From Synechococcus sp. WH 7803 (GTDB taxonomy: Bacteria > Cyanobacteriota > Cyanobacteriia > PCC-6307 > Cyanobiaceae): a DNA stretch of 64,000 bases. The translations under genes were made by a program, and so were the position numbers. Below the pieces are notes generated by a model. The model was not told the DNA's origin and did not search any database. It worked only from the letters and a program-made list of their open reading frames with translations. The DNA is taken from positions 1,395,918 through 1,459,917 of the forward strand of contig CT971583.1 of NCBI GenBank assembly GCA_000063505.1, written 5' to 3'. Below, piece by piece: positions 36,668 to 48,622 of this stretch. Each line of letters opens with the position of its first letter. Position 1 is the first letter of the stretch.

Positions 36668-39295
36668 TCAGGCCTGCATCAATGTGACCACTTCACGGGT
36701 GTTGGTTGAGAGATCAGCCTCCGCCAGCACAGCCAAGGCCTGTTGCACAGCAGCTTTGCGCTGTGGTCCGTAGGTATGCCAACGGCTGAAGACCTTGGCC
36801 ATCCTTGACGCGGTGATCGGATTTCTGCCGTCCACCGCGATGATCTGGCGGGCCATGAACAGATAGCCGCTGCCATCCAGCGCATGAAACACGCTGGGAT
36901 TGCCCACAAGCCCGCCCAGCACGGCCCGCACGGAATTGGGCGCCATCGGATCGAATCGGGGGTGCTGCAGAAGAACCTCGACACGCGCGAGGGCATCCGG
37001 TCGGGGGGTGGATGCTTCCAGGGCAAACCAGGTGTCGAAAATCACCGGGCGGTCCTGCCAGCGGTCATGGAACACCTGAAGTGCTTGCAGCCTCTGAGCG
37101 CAATCAATCGGCTGGAGGGCTCGCAGAGCCGCACGGGCGAGGGTCATCGATGGACCACTCACGGCCGCCAAGGCGGCATCGCGCACCTCTTCGTCGCCCG
37201 CCGCTGCCAGCCAACTCCAGATCAGAGCCGTGAGCTGACGCTCCCCCTGCCCCGCAGGCCAGTGCGCTTGCAGCGATTCGGCACTGGATGCCAGGCGCTG
37301 CCGCAGCGCATCGGCGAGTTGGGATCCAAACAGCTCCCGCAGCGCACAGGAGGCCTCGAACAGGGCCGGTGGATCGGCCTCATCCTGAAGAGCCTCCAAC
37401 TCCGCCAATCCGGGAAAGGCCAACAGGGTGGCGAGAACGGCGGGGTCCTGCTCCCCAGCAGGAGACAACAACTGGCTCACGGCATCCAGCATCCGCATTT
37501 CCAGAGAGGAAGCGTCAGCACCCGATGCCCGGGCGAGCAAAAGACGCTTCCAAAGCTGTTGCCCTGCATCCCAGCGGGCAAACGCATCGGTGTCCTCTGC
37601 GAACAGGGCAAAGAGGTCATCGTCGCCTTGATCAGCCGTCCAGGTCACCGGAGCTGAGAAGTTCCGAAACAGCGACAGCACTGGCGGTTGGGGCGTTTTG
37701 GCCAATCCCTCCAGAACGACGCTCTGCTGCGCTTGATCGAGAACCAGCAAGCGCTCATCGCCAGCGCGGCCTTCTGCGTTCAGAACACTCCAAAGAACGG
37801 GAATTACAACCGGCAGCTTGTCGGGCTGGCCAGGGGTGGGTGCTGTGGACTGGCGAAACGTGAGCGTTAACCGCCCCTCCGTTGGCTCCCACTGCCGATC
37901 CACCGACACGTGGGGAGTACCAGCCTGGTGATACCAACGCTTGAACTGCTCCGGCTCGAAATTGAGCGAAGATCCATCCTCCGTGGCGCCCTCAAGAATC
38001 GCCGCGACGAAATCCTCCGTTGTGGCCGCTTCTCCGTCATGCCGCTGGAAATACAGACGCATCCCCCGCATGAAGCGCGCATCCCCGAGGAGGGTTTGCA
38101 GCATGCGGATCAGCTCAGCGCCTTTCTCATAGATCGTCGTTGTGTAGAAATTATCAATGGCCTGGTAAGCATCGGGTTTCACCGGGTGAGCTGTCGGCCC
38201 GGCATCCTCACGAAACTGGGTGTTGCGCAGCATCGCAGCATCCTCAATGCGCTTGAGCGCAGCGCAGTGCAGATCAGCGGTGAAGCACTGGTCGCGAAAC
38301 ACCGTGAGACCTTCTTTAAGCGACAGTTGGAACCAGTCGCGGCAGGTGATCCGATTGCCAGACCAGTTATGGAAATATTCATGGGCGACCACGCTCTCAA
38401 TGCGTTCCAGTTCGCCGTCAGTGGCGGTTTCGGCATCGGCGAGAACCAGTTTTGAATTGAAAATATTCAGACTCTTGTTTTCCATGGCGCCCATGTTGAA
38501 GTGGCGCACCGCAACCGTATTGAACTCGTCGAGGTCGTACTCGAGCCCGTAAATCTGTTCATCCCAGGCCATCGAGCGCTTGAGGGACTCCATGGCATGA
38601 GCGGTGTAGGGCTCATCCCCCGCCTCCACATGCAGCCGCAGGGTCACCCGACGCCCGGATGCGGTGGTGAAATGATCCCTGATTTCCTTGAGGTCTCCAG
38701 CCACCAACGCGAAGAGATAGGACGGCTTTGGAAACGGGTCTTCCCAGACCACAGCATGGCGAGTTGGGGACTCTGGTACGGGTCCTGCCGCGACGGCATT
38801 GCCGTTGGAGAGAAGCACCGGATAACGCTCACGATCCGCCTCGATGCGCACGCGGAAGCAACTGAGCACATCCGGACGATCGGGATGAAAGGTGATGCGC
38901 CGGAATCCCTCGGCCTCGCATTGCGTGGTGAGCATGCCCCCACTGGCGTACAGCCCCTCCAGCGAACCGTTCGCTGCCGGATCGAGCTTGCACACCGTGG
39001 TCACGGTGAAGGGTTGATGGGGTGTTGCGTGAATCTGGAGTGCATCGCCGCTCAGGCTGTAAGCATCAGCAGCAAGGGGCTGGCCATCCACAGCAAGGGA
39101 GATCAACGCCAGATCCACACCCTGAAGTCTGAGCGGTTCAGAAGAGTCCTGAACCGGTTCGAGGTGGAGATCAGCCGTCACCAGAACAGCATCGTCCTGA
39201 ATCACGACATCCAGTTCTGTCTTGGGAATCCTGAAGGGAAACGGCCGGTAATCCTCAAGACGAACACTTTGCTGGGGGGAGGGGCTGGTGACCAT
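36668..39295 (-). CDS. pepN: aminopeptidase N (M1 family)
   Basis: A zinc aminopeptidase that trims N-terminal residues during protein turnover. The product of 875 residues has the substrate motif 'GAMENKSLNIF' and the zinc site 'VAHEYFHNWSGNRITC' with a downstream glutamate in 'LKEGLTVFRDQ', in the order of gamma-proteobacterial-type PepN. The C-terminal part is long and helical. ATG 39295 is preceded by GGAG; a longer TTG/GTG start up to 39334 is possible. Terminator at 36624-36657. Confidence 0.95.
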   Translation of the reverse strand: MVTSPSPQQSVRLEDYRPFPFRIPKTELDVVIQDDAVLVTADLHLEPVQDSSEPLRLQGVDLALISLAVDGQPLAADAYSLSGDALQIHATPHQPFTVTTVCKLDPAANGSLEGLYASGGMLTTQCEAEGFRRITFHPDRPDVLSCFRVRIEADRERYPVLLSNGNAVAAGPVPESPTRHAVVWEDPFPKPSYLFALVAGDLKEIRDHFTTASGRRVTLRLHVEAGDEPYTAHAMESLKRSMAWDEQIYGLEYDLDEFNTVAVRHFNMGAMENKSLNIFNSKLVLADAETATDGELERIESVVAHEYFHNWSGNRITCRDWFQLSLKEGLTVFRDQCFTADLHCAALKRIEDAAMLRNTQFREDAGPTAHPVKPDAYQAIDNFYTTTIYEKGAELIRMLQTLLGDARFMRGMRLYFQRHDGEAATTEDFVAAILEGATEDGSSLNFEPEQFKRWYHQAGTPHVSVDRQWEPTEGRLTLTFRQSTAPTPGQPDKLPVVIPVLWSVLNAEGRAGDERLLVLDQAQQSVVLEGLAKTPQPPVLSLFRNFSAPVTWTADQGDDDLFALFAEDTDAFARWDAGQQLWKRLLLARASGADASSLEMRMLDAVSQLLSPAGEQDPAVLATLLAFPGLAELEALQDEADPPALFEASCALRELFGSQLADALRQRLASSAESLQAHWPAGQGERQLTALIWSWLAAAGDEEVRDAALAAVSGPSMTLARAALRALQPIDCAQRLQALQVFHDRWQDRPVIFDTWFALEASTPRPDALARVEVLLQHPRFDPMAPNSVRAVLGGLVGNPSVFHALDGSGYLFMARQIIAVDGRNPITASRMAKVFSRWHTYGPQRKAAVQQALAVLAEADLSTNTREVVTLMQA

Positions 39296-39391
39296 GAACG
39301 TCTCACGCTCCTCAAATCCTGACGCCCCCAACACGGAGCTGACGAGGGTGAAAACCTCACCCCCCGCATCCGTTTCTGACGCCTCGGTTGC

Positions 39392-39790
39392 CTACTGGCC
39401 GCCGGCCTGCTGCTTCTTGATCGCTTCCTCCACCTTGGTCTTCACATCGGCAGGCACCTTGTCGGGGCAGAACTGGAGCGCGCCAGTGATGATCTGGAAC
39501 TCAGCACCTGCAAACAGCTGCTCATTGGTGAGCTTCTTGTTGCCGGTGGACGCCACCAGACCACCGTGACGGCCGTTGAGAAGTTGCACATAGGTCGCTG
39601 CAGCGATGCCGACCGCCTTGGGGAACTCAACGCCGGCAGTTCTGGCATTACAGACATAGGAGGAGCCCATGCCGCGATACAAGAAGATGTCGCTATCGGA
39701 CGCGGGCTTGGTCTGGGGCTTGGCAGCACCTTGGGCCAAGACGGCAGGACCGGCCAAGAGGAGAGACAACGTGGCCAGAGGTGCGGCCAT
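39392..39790 (-). CDS. conserved secreted protein of picocyanobacteria, unknown function
   Basis: A small secreted protein: signal peptide ('MAAPLATLSLLLAGPAVLA'), then about 115 residues with 'DIFLYRGMGSSYVCNARTAG', 'VGIAAATYVQLLNGRHGG', 'KLTNEQLFAGAEFQIITGAL' and a cysteine in each half (probably one disulfide). An ATG at 39856 would extend it with an Arg-rich region before the signal. I recall similar sequences in other marine picocyanobacteria but no characterised function. It is divergent neither from pepN nor linked by spacing, so probably monocistronic. Confidence 0.7.
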   Translation of the reverse strand: MAAPLATLSLLLAGPAVLAQGAAKPQTKPASDSDIFLYRGMGSSYVCNARTAGVEFPKAVGIAAATYVQLLNGRHGGLVASTGNKKLTNEQLFAGAEFQIITGALQFCPDKVPADVKTKVEEAIKKQQAGGQ

Positions 39791-39911
39791 CACGGAACGG
39801 AATCGACGGAGTGAAGCCAAGAATCCTGACCAATTAACGCAGCCATGCTGCACCATTCAGCAGGATTCGCACCACACGGTGAGGCACTGAAGCTGAACCG
39901 TCCCTGTTGAT

Positions 39912-40484
39912 TTATCCAGGAATGGGAGCAGAGGCATCTTCCACCCGCGTTTCGTGATGATGTTCCACGATTTCCAGATCTCCCTTCTGCCAGCTGTAGA
40001 TCGCTCTTGAGCGGAAACGATCCTGATCAATCAGGCGTGTGTATTCCTGCACATCCCAGTCGAGGTAATGGGACTCAAACACAACCTCATGTTCGTCAAC
40101 CTGACGGATGCGCGTTTTGGATTCAACCTCTTCGAGATAGGCGCGGCTGCGTTGCAGCTGGTGACCCAGCAAGGTGGCCTCCATGACCCCTTCCCGCTGA
40201 TAACGGGGTTTTTTATCAAAAAAGTCGGTGTCGTGCTCAGGCCACCAACTCATGCGATAACGCGGCTTACCGACGCGGGATTCCGCGAAGATTTCCACAC
40301 GGATCATCATGTCGAGGAACATCACTTCCTCGTTCTTGAAAACGTATTGACGGCGCGAGCGCCAAAGTCCCAGGTTGCGAGCAAACCAACGACGCAGATT
40401 GCCGTCGAGGGGGACCCGCGGAGAGGCGGGGGGATCCCCGTCTGGCGGCTGGGCGCCGCGACGTTCGACAGGCAGAAGGGGCAT
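39912..40484 (-). CDS. CpcS/CpeS-like protein (phycobiliprotein lyase fold?)
   Basis: The 190-residue protein has a Pro-rich N-terminus and then 'RWFARNLGLWRSRRQYVFKN', followed by alternating beta strands with conserved Trp and Tyr ('YRMSWWPEHDTDFFDKKPRY', 'EVVFESHYLDWDVQEYTRL'). 'LGLWRSRRQYVF' resembles the opening helix of CpcS/CpeS/T lyases, beta-barrel proteins that attach bilins to phycobiliproteins. The remainder is divergent, so I rate this as a tentative relative. Start ATG 40484 was chosen because the extension to 40547 lies in the structured upstream region. Confidence 0.6.
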   Translation of the reverse strand: MPLLPVERRGAQPPDGDPPASPRVPLDGNLRRWFARNLGLWRSRRQYVFKNEEVMFLDMMIRVEIFAESRVGKPRYRMSWWPEHDTDFFDKKPRYQREGVMEATLLGHQLQRSRAYLEEVESKTRIRQVDEHEVVFESHYLDWDVQEYTRLIDQDRFRSRAIYSWQKGDLEIVEHHHETRVEDASAPIPG

Positions 40485-40524
40485 GCTGTGTCCTGGGTGA
40501 CAACAGTCTGTACAAAAAAGTCTT

Positions 40525-40585
40525 AGCGGGTCTGCCGCTTTTTGCAAAAACCCATAAGGTGAGGCTCAACTTTGGGAGCCTCACC
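40525..40585 (+). promoter_or_regulatory. structured leader upstream of sasA: two stem-loops
   Basis: The first element is AGCGG-GTCTG-CCGCT followed by T's (40525-40543), like a short terminator or attenuator. The second is a perfect 10-base stem GGTGAGGCTC / GAGCCTCACC with an 8-base loop (40558-40585), ending 2 bases before GTG 40588 and 11 before ATG 40597. Between them is TTTTTGCAAAAA. The genes on either side diverge here, so neither stem can be the terminator of an upstream plus-strand gene. The second stem could hide the ribosome binding site. Confidence 0.45.
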
Positions 40586-40587
40586 TG

Positions 40588-41739
40588 GTGGTCGGGATGG
40601 ATCCCACGCCACGACAGCAACTCAACCTTCTTCTTGTTGCCAGTCGTCACCACCTATCCAGCGGTGATCTGCGTTCCCTGATCCAGTTTCTGGAGAAAGA
40701 GGACTGCGGCTTCGACGTAACGCTTCAGGTCGCCGATCCCCTTCAGCAGCCTGAGTTGTTGGAACTCCATCGCTTGGTAGTGACACCAGCGTTGGTGAAG
40801 CTTCAGCCTGTTCCGAAGCAGGTGTTTGCCGGCAGCAGCATCTTTCAGCAGCTGCGGGGATGGTTGCCGCGGTGGCAACAAGACGAAGTCGTGAGTGGGC
40901 TGGGGCTCAGCCTTAAACCCACAGAACTGGATGGCAGCCGTACGCAGCGCGAGCTCCAACTCGAGGATCAACTACTGGTTTTACGTCAGGAAAACGAAAC
41001 ACTGATCGACCGTCTGCAGTCGCAGGAACGCTTGCTGCGCATGGTGGCCCATGAGCTGCGCACACCACTCACAGCCGCCACCCTCGCCCTGCAAAGTCAA
41101 CAACGAGGTCAGATCGATCTCAATCGCTTCCGAGATGTTCTGAAGCGGCGCCTGGAAGAGATCGCATTGCTGTCGAAGGATCTGCTGGAGGTGGGCAGCA
41201 CGCGCTGGGAGGCCCTGTTCAATCCCCAACGCCTTGATCTGGCCAGTGTGGCGGCAGAGGCAATCCTCGAGCTCGAAAAGCTTTGGTTCGGCAGAGATGT
41301 GACCATTCACACTGATATTCCTGCCGACCTTCCCCTGGCTTACGCCGATCAACGGCGCATGCGTCAGGTGCTTCTCAACCTCCTGGAGAACGCCCTGAAA
41401 TACACCCAGGACGGCGGAACCATTGCCGTGAGCATGCTTCACCGCACCAATCAGTGGATTCAGGTCAGCGTCAGCGACAGCGGCCCAGGTATTCCCGAAC
41501 AAGAGCAGCAACGCATCTTTCTCGACAGGGTTCGACTGCCGCAAACGTCGGGGGGAACATCGGGATTCGGCGTCGGCCTATCGGTCTGTCGGCGCATCGT
41601 GGAGGTGCATGGCGGACGCATCTGGGTGATCTCTGAACCGGGCAAGGGAGCCTGTTTCACCTTCACTGTTCCGGTCTGGCAAGGACAGGGCCAAGAGAAG
41701 ATGTCCACCGCCTTGACGGAGGGTCAGTCGGCCCCGTAA
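40588..41739 (+). CDS. sasA: adaptive-response sensory kinase SasA (circadian output kinase)
   Basis: SasA binds KaiC and passes the clock signal to RpaA. The product of 383 residues has an N-terminal KaiB-like domain (about 10-95), a dimerisation domain with His155 ('[17 protein letters not shown]'), and an ATPase domain with '[12 protein letters not shown]', 'SDSGPGIP' and '[13 protein letters not shown]'. A KaiB-like domain plus a soluble kinase core identifies SasA. GTG 40588 or ATG 40597 may be the start. A strongly structured leader lies just upstream. Confidence 0.93.
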   Translation: MVGMDPTPRQQLNLLLVASRHHLSSGDLRSLIQFLEKEDCGFDVTLQVADPLQQPELLELHRLVVTPALVKLQPVPKQVFAGSSIFQQLRGWLPRWQQDEVVSGLGLSLKPTELDGSRTQRELQLEDQLLVLRQENETLIDRLQSQERLLRMVAHELRTPLTAATLALQSQQRGQIDLNRFRDVLKRRLEEIALLSKDLLEVGSTRWEALFNPQRLDLASVAAEAILELEKLWFGRDVTIHTDIPADLPLAYADQRRMRQVLLNLLENALKYTQDGGTIAVSMLHRTNQWIQVSVSDSGPGIPEQEQQRIFLDRVRLPQTSGGTSGFGVGLSVCRRIVEVHGGRIWVISEPGKGACFTFTVPVWQGQGQEKMSTALTEGQSAP

Positions 41740-41780
41740 TTTCATTTGGTGATCGGGAGCACACCCACGATCACGGCCTC

Positions 41781-41853
41781 GCCCCCATCGTCTAGAGGCC
41801 TAGGACACCTCCCTTTCACGGAGGCGACAGGGGTTCGAATCCCCTTGGGGGTA
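41781..41853 (+). tRNA. trnE: tRNA-Glu (anticodon UUC)
   Basis: Seventy-three bases fold as a full cloverleaf: acceptor GCCCCCA / TGGGGGT, D-arm region with AGAGGCCTAGGAC, anticodon stem CCTCC / GGAGG with loop CTTTCAC giving anticodon TTC, and T-arm GGGGTTCGAATCCCC. CCA is not encoded. In cyanobacteria this tRNA also feeds chlorophyll and haem synthesis through glutamyl-tRNA reductase. Confidence 0.97.
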
Positions 41854-41924
41854 TGAAGATCAATCGTTCATCTGAATGAACGCTTCGTAGTGACTTGATG
41901 GCGATCAATTCACTCATGGATGCG

Positions 41925-42464
41925 TCACACCAAACCACGTCGCAAGGCTTCTTTCTCAACAGCGAGCAAGTTTTCGCTGAGGTCATGGCGCAAACGCTGT
42001 TCAATCAAGGCCACTGGCATTCCCAGACAGCCCTGAACTGTGAGGTCATACAGAAGAAGGGTGGCGTCGGGAACAGCCTGAAGTCTCCAGCATCCTTCGA
42101 AACGACGGAAATCCCCTTTCAGCATGCGGAACTGGAGGAGACCTTCCGGACGGTGTTCGCTCAGTTCCAGCTGCACTGACGCGGAAAACTTCAGTCCAAG
42201 CAACTGCTGACTGCCGATCTGGGAGAGCCTCACCACATGGCCCTGCCTGCCCAGAAGCGTGCTGCGTGAAAGGTTCGGAATGAAATCACTCAGCGCCTCG
42301 TAATCGGTCAAGACCGACCAAAGGTCAGGGACCGGCACCGAAGTCCGCAACTGCACAGCTAAGCGACGCACGCCCTGGGGAAGGCGCTCCATGGTCTGCT
42401 CGATCGGCTGGTGCTGGCCCTGGGAGGCACGCTGGAGAGTCTTCAAGGAGACTTCGATGCTCAA
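41925..42464 (-). CDS. SRPBCC-family (polyketide cyclase/START-like) protein
   Basis: The 179-residue protein has the pattern of Bet v 1/START lipid-binding folds as in cyclase/dehydrase or SRPBCC proteins: 'LRTSVPVPDLWSVLTDYEALSDFIPNLSRS', beta strands 'GHVVRLSQIG', 'FSASVQLELSE' and a final helix 'VALIEQRLRHDLSENLLAV'. Such proteins bind a hydrophobic ligand; quinone or carotenoid are guesses only. The start could be TTG 42464 or ATG 42392. It is divergent from petH with a short gap. Confidence 0.75.
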   Translation of the reverse strand: MSIEVSLKTLQRASQGQHQPIEQTMERLPQGVRRLAVQLRTSVPVPDLWSVLTDYEALSDFIPNLSRSTLLGRQGHVVRLSQIGSQQLLGLKFSASVQLELSEHRPEGLLQFRMLKGDFRRFEGCWRLQAVPDATLLLYDLTVQGCLGMPVALIEQRLRHDLSENLLAVEKEALRRGLV

Positions 42465-42478
42465 CCTGAGAAAGATAA

Positions 42479-43777
<1,299 letters not shown>

Positions 43778-43805
43778 GGTCGGCTAAACCGTCCCCAACC
43801 AAGGG

Positions 43806-43831
43806 AAGCCCGCCTGATGGCGGGCTTTTTT
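43806..43831 (+). terminator. Rho-independent terminator after petH
   Basis: A 7-base GC stem GCCCGCC / GGCGGGC (extended by AA/TT) with loop TGAT and a run of six T's lies 29 bases after the petH stop, ending the petH transcript before the zwf region. Confidence 0.92.
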
Positions 43832-43907
43832 GTTGCCTTGCCACCTGAGACGGTCAGCAACAAAAAACATGGCGGGTTGTTCTAGAGCACTGTCAGGACG
43901 GAAATTC

Positions 43908-43920
43908 CTGGTTAAACCAG
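43908..43920. promoter_or_regulatory. palindrome 19 bases upstream of zwf
   Basis: CTGGTT-A-AACCAG is a perfect 13-base palindrome in the 108-base gap between the petH terminator and the zwf ATG. The preceding CAGG ... CCTG gives a second weaker inverted repeat. The site could be an operator over the zwf ribosome binding region; no regulator is known from the sequence. Confidence 0.4.
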
Positions 43921-43939
43921 CGTCAGAACGAGCTGTGCC

Positions 43940-45463
<1,524 letters not shown>

Positions 45464-45472
45464 TTGTTCTCG

Positions 45473-45492
45473 ACAGACACCCACAGACACCC
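45473..45492. repeat. tandem 10-base repeat between zwf and opcA
   Basis: ACAGACACCC is repeated twice in immediate succession, in the short gap between zwf and opcA, followed by a third, partial CACC-rich stretch. Meaning unknown; too short to claim function. Confidence 0.4.
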
Positions 45493-45515
45493 ATCCCTTC
45501 CCCACCAGCTGAACC

Positions 45516-46799
45516 ATGTCACCCCAGCTCACGCTTCAGACCCCCCTGGAACTCCCCCCTGCGGAAGTCCCCAGCTACCTGGAACAGCTCTGGTCACGCG
45601 ACCAGCAGGGGGGCGTTGGCTCCCACACGTTCTGTCTGCTGATCTGGCAGCCCTCCTGGGTGGAACAGCAGCTGGTGCGGACCGGTCGCCTTGAGGGACC
45701 AATCACCGGGGTGCAGCGCGCCGAGCTGGTTCAGGCCGGTCGCCAGGTCGTGGTGGATGGAGATCTGCCTTTGAGCACTTCACCGCTCACTGCGCCGGTG
45801 GCAGCGTGCCTGAGCAGCATGGGCGGATCCCAGCAAGCAGATGACCTCAGGGGCCAGCACATCGATGCAGCCCTCAGCGCCCTCAGGCCCCGTCGGCTGA
45901 TCACCCTGGCTCCAAGCCTGGATGATCAGCAGGCCTTGGAAACCCTGGTTGCGGCCTACTGCCCACTGCCTGAGGAGGGGGGTGGAACCGTTGCTTGCGG
46001 TGATGTGGTGGTTCTGCGCGGAGGGCAACCTGCACTGAACGACGGTCTTTCCATCCTGCAGCCGCTCCTGCCTGAGGATCTGCCCTCCTGGGTGTGGTGG
46101 AACGGTGCCCTCGATGAGGCGCCCGAACTTCTGATGCAGCTCGCAGGATCTCCCCGACGGCTGATCATCGATTCAGCCCTGGGTGACCCTGGGTTCTGCC
46201 TGAATCTCCTCGCGACGAGGATCGAAAGCGGCCAGGCCGTCAACGACCTCAATTGGCTGAGACTCGGAAGCTGGCATCAAACCCTGGCCATGGTGTTTGA
46301 TCCACCGAACCGCAGAAACGCCCTCAGCCATGTGGTGCAGCTGGACATCGACGTGGAAGGAGACCATCCGGTTCAAGGACTCCTGCTGGCCAGCTGGATC
46401 GCCGATCGCTTGGGCTGGCATCTGCAACGCACCCAGCATCACGACGACCACAGCATCAGTGCTGAATTCGCGCGCGCGGACGGAACGGCTGTGCAAATGC
46501 GTGTTTCACCAGTGCCCATGGGGCAACCGAGCATTCACCCCGGCCAGATCGTGGGATTGCGCCTGATCTGCAAGCCCGAGGACAAACCTGCGATCTGCGT
46601 GATCCTCTGTGCGGAGTCCGGGGGCTGCATGCGCCTGGAAGCCGGTGGGATGGCCAGCATGGAACTGATCGAGGAAGTGGTTGCCGTGCAGCCAATGCCC
46701 GTGGAGGCCGATGTGGCCAAGCTGCTGGAGGGTGGTCACGACTCCACCAATCCGCTGCTGGCCGCCGCGGCCCCCCTGGCTGCCAAGCTGATCAAGTGA
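45516..46799 (+). CDS. opcA: glucose-6-phosphate dehydrogenase assembly protein OpcA
   Basis: OpcA activates and helps assemble Zwf in cyanobacteria, under thioredoxin control. The 427-residue protein has the OpcA region with 'RPRRLITLAPSLDD', 'LPSWVWWNGALDEAPEL', 'RLIIDSALGDP' and 'DLNWLRLGSWHQTLAMVFDPP'. Its position right after zwf is the family's usual context. Several cysteines near the C-terminus ('CVILCAESGGCMRLE') may be redox-active, but that is inference. Confidence 0.94.
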   Translation: MSPQLTLQTPLELPPAEVPSYLEQLWSRDQQGGVGSHTFCLLIWQPSWVEQQLVRTGRLEGPITGVQRAELVQAGRQVVVDGDLPLSTSPLTAPVAACLSSMGGSQQADDLRGQHIDAALSALRPRRLITLAPSLDDQQALETLVAAYCPLPEEGGGTVACGDVVVLRGGQPALNDGLSILQPLLPEDLPSWVWWNGALDEAPELLMQLAGSPRRLIIDSALGDPGFCLNLLATRIESGQAVNDLNWLRLGSWHQTLAMVFDPPNRRNALSHVVQLDIDVEGDHPVQGLLLASWIADRLGWHLQRTQHHDDHSISAEFARADGTAVQMRVSPVPMGQPSIHPGQIVGLRLICKPEDKPAICVILCAESGGCMRLEAGGMASMELIEEVVAVQPMPVEADVAKLLEGGHDSTNPLLAAAAPLAAKLIK

Positions 46800-46844
46800 T
46801 GTCCCGCTGAGCGGGGCCCACGGTTCCACTGTCCCGCTCAGTTC

Positions 46845-48242
46845 ATGGCCTGTGTGATCGCTGCTCCGGCCAGCGGCAGTGGCAAAACTCTGCTCACCCT
46901 CTGCCTGATTGCCTGGGCGCGGCATCAGGGGAAAAGCATTCAGCCCTTCAAGGTGGGGCCTGACTATCTCGATCCCCAGCTCCTCAGCCTCAGTGCTGGC
47001 AACGTCTGCCGGAATCTCGACCTCTCCCTCTGCGGCCAGGAGTGGGTGGATCTCAGCTTCCGCGGATTTGGCGGTCGGTGCGACATGGCCATCGTCGAAG
47101 GCGTGATGGGCCTGTACGACGGCATCGGAGCCAGCTCCGAAGGCAGCACGGCTGCTGTTGCCAGACATCTGAATCTGCCGGTGGTGCTGGTGGTGGATGC
47201 CGGCAGACAGGCCCGATCCCTGGCGGCCGTGGTGCGCGGGTTCCAAACCCTGGAGCCGCGCGTGAACCTGGCGGGGGTGGTGCTCAATCGCGTGTCCAGC
47301 CAGCGCCATCGCGAGCTGCTAGACACCGTGCTCGAAGAGATCAACGTTCCCTGTCTGGGAAGTCTGCCGCGGGACGCGAGCCTGAATCTTCCCAGCCGAC
47401 ACCTTGGCCTGGCGCCAGCCCATGAGCTCGGAGCGATGCAGGAACGGATCGCTCGCTGGGCCGCGCTGGCCTCCTCCCATCTGGATCTGCAGAGGTTCGA
47501 ACCGTTGCTGAAGGCACCTGCCGCCGGTCCGGATCCGATCCAAACCGTGCTGGCTCCAGTCTTGGAGCAGCAGCCCAAACCCATGGCCATGCCTGTGGCC
47601 GTCGCTCAGGACGAGGCCTTTCATTTTCGTTACCCGGAAATGCAGGAATGCCTGGAAGCCATGGCCATGCCCGTCATTCCCTGGAGCCCGCTCGCCGATG
47701 AACCGCCACCAGCGCAGGCTTCGGGACTGATCCTGCCGGGTGGCTTTCCCGAACTGCATGCAGAAGCGCTCAGCCACTGCCGCCGCAGCCTTTCGGCCCT
47801 TCAGCAGTGGATCACCCAGAAACCCCTTTACGCCGAGTGCGGCGGCATGCTGATGCTGGGTGAGTCACTGAGTGACGCTGAGGGAACGCACCATCCCATG
47901 GCAGGCGTGCTGCCCTTCCGCGCCGAGCGCGGAGCCTTGCAGGTGGGCTATCGCTCGCTGCGCGCGGCAGATGATGGATTACTGCTGCGCGCAGGGGAGT
48001 GCTTGAGAGGGCATGAATTCCACCGCTGGCAATTGAGCAAAGAATCCGGTGATTTCGTTGAAGGAGTGAAACCCCTGTGGCAGGTTGAGGGGTGGAAAAT
48101 CTCGCGGAGACACGAGGGATGGAGCCTTCCGAGCCTGCACGCCAGCTGGGTACACCTCCACTGGGCCGGCTCCTCGACGATCTCATGCCGATGGCGCGCC
48201 GCTCTCGAAACCGCGGCAACGCGGAACGCGGCCGTTTCTTGA
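46845..48242 (+). CDS. cobB: cobyrinate a,c-diamide synthase CobB/CbiA
   Basis: The enzyme amidates the a and c side chains of cobyrinate in cobalamin (pseudocobalamin in this group) synthesis. The 465-residue product has an N-terminal P-loop 'AAPASGSGKTLLTLCL', 'DMAIVEGVMGLYDG', and a C-terminal glutamine amidotransferase domain with the Cys in 'PLYAECGGMLMLGESL' and the final histidine region ('ASWVHLHW'). It is preceded by a CCCGCTGAGCGGG palindrome. It overlaps the acylphosphatase gene by TTGA. Confidence 0.94.
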   Translation: MACVIAAPASGSGKTLLTLCLIAWARHQGKSIQPFKVGPDYLDPQLLSLSAGNVCRNLDLSLCGQEWVDLSFRGFGGRCDMAIVEGVMGLYDGIGASSEGSTAAVARHLNLPVVLVVDAGRQARSLAAVVRGFQTLEPRVNLAGVVLNRVSSQRHRELLDTVLEEINVPCLGSLPRDASLNLPSRHLGLAPAHELGAMQERIARWAALASSHLDLQRFEPLLKAPAAGPDPIQTVLAPVLEQQPKPMAMPVAVAQDEAFHFRYPEMQECLEAMAMPVIPWSPLADEPPPAQASGLILPGGFPELHAEALSHCRRSLSALQQWITQKPLYAECGGMLMLGESLSDAEGTHHPMAGVLPFRAERGALQVGYRSLRAADDGLLLRAGECLRGHEFHRWQLSKESGDFVEGVKPLWQVEGWKISRRHEGWSLPSLHASWVHLHWAGSSTISCRWRAALETAATRNAAVS

Positions 48243-48541
48243 GCCGAGGCAAACACAAGCCCACCATCACGACCGAACGCTGGCGGTTTTTTGTGGAAGG
48301 AAAGGTTCAAGGTGTTGGGTTCAGGCAGGGGTGTTGCCGTCGCGCCATGGATCTCGGCCTGAGCGGTTGGGTTCGCAACCTCCCCGATGGCCGCGTGGAG
48401 GTGCAAGCGGAGGGAACACCCATGGCGCTGAGTGAATTGCGCCTCTGGTGCGAACGCGGTCCCGCCGATGCGCGCGTGAGCCAGGTGAGGCCCTCACAGC
48501 TGCCCATCACAGGAGCGGACTGGTTCGAAATCCGCAGCTAA
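48239..48541 (+). CDS. acylphosphatase
   Basis: The protein of 100 residues has the acylphosphatase signature 'EGKVQGVGFRQGC' with the substrate-binding Arg, and 'LSGWVRNLPDGRVEVQAEG' with the catalytic Asn. It hydrolyses acyl phosphates such as carbamoyl phosphate. I chose TTG 48239, which overlaps the cobB stop in TTGA and gives a normal-length protein; the in-frame ATG codons upstream would overlap cobB by over 50 bases and add non-conserved, Arg-rich residues. Confidence 0.88.
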   Translation: MSRGKHKPTITTERWRFFVEGKVQGVGFRQGCCRRAMDLGLSGWVRNLPDGRVEVQAEGTPMALSELRLWCERGPADARVSQVRPSQLPITGADWFEIRS

Positions 48542-48622
48542 CCAAGCGCTGCGATGGCACCGGCAACACCGCCAGGGATCGCGCTAATGGTCACAATCCG
48601 ATTACATCGTCACCAGTGACCT

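Noticed and set aside
46803-46815. Terminator after opcA (CCCGCTGAGCGGG)
   Set aside because: The stem is short and has no T-run; opcA and cobB are probably in one transcript.
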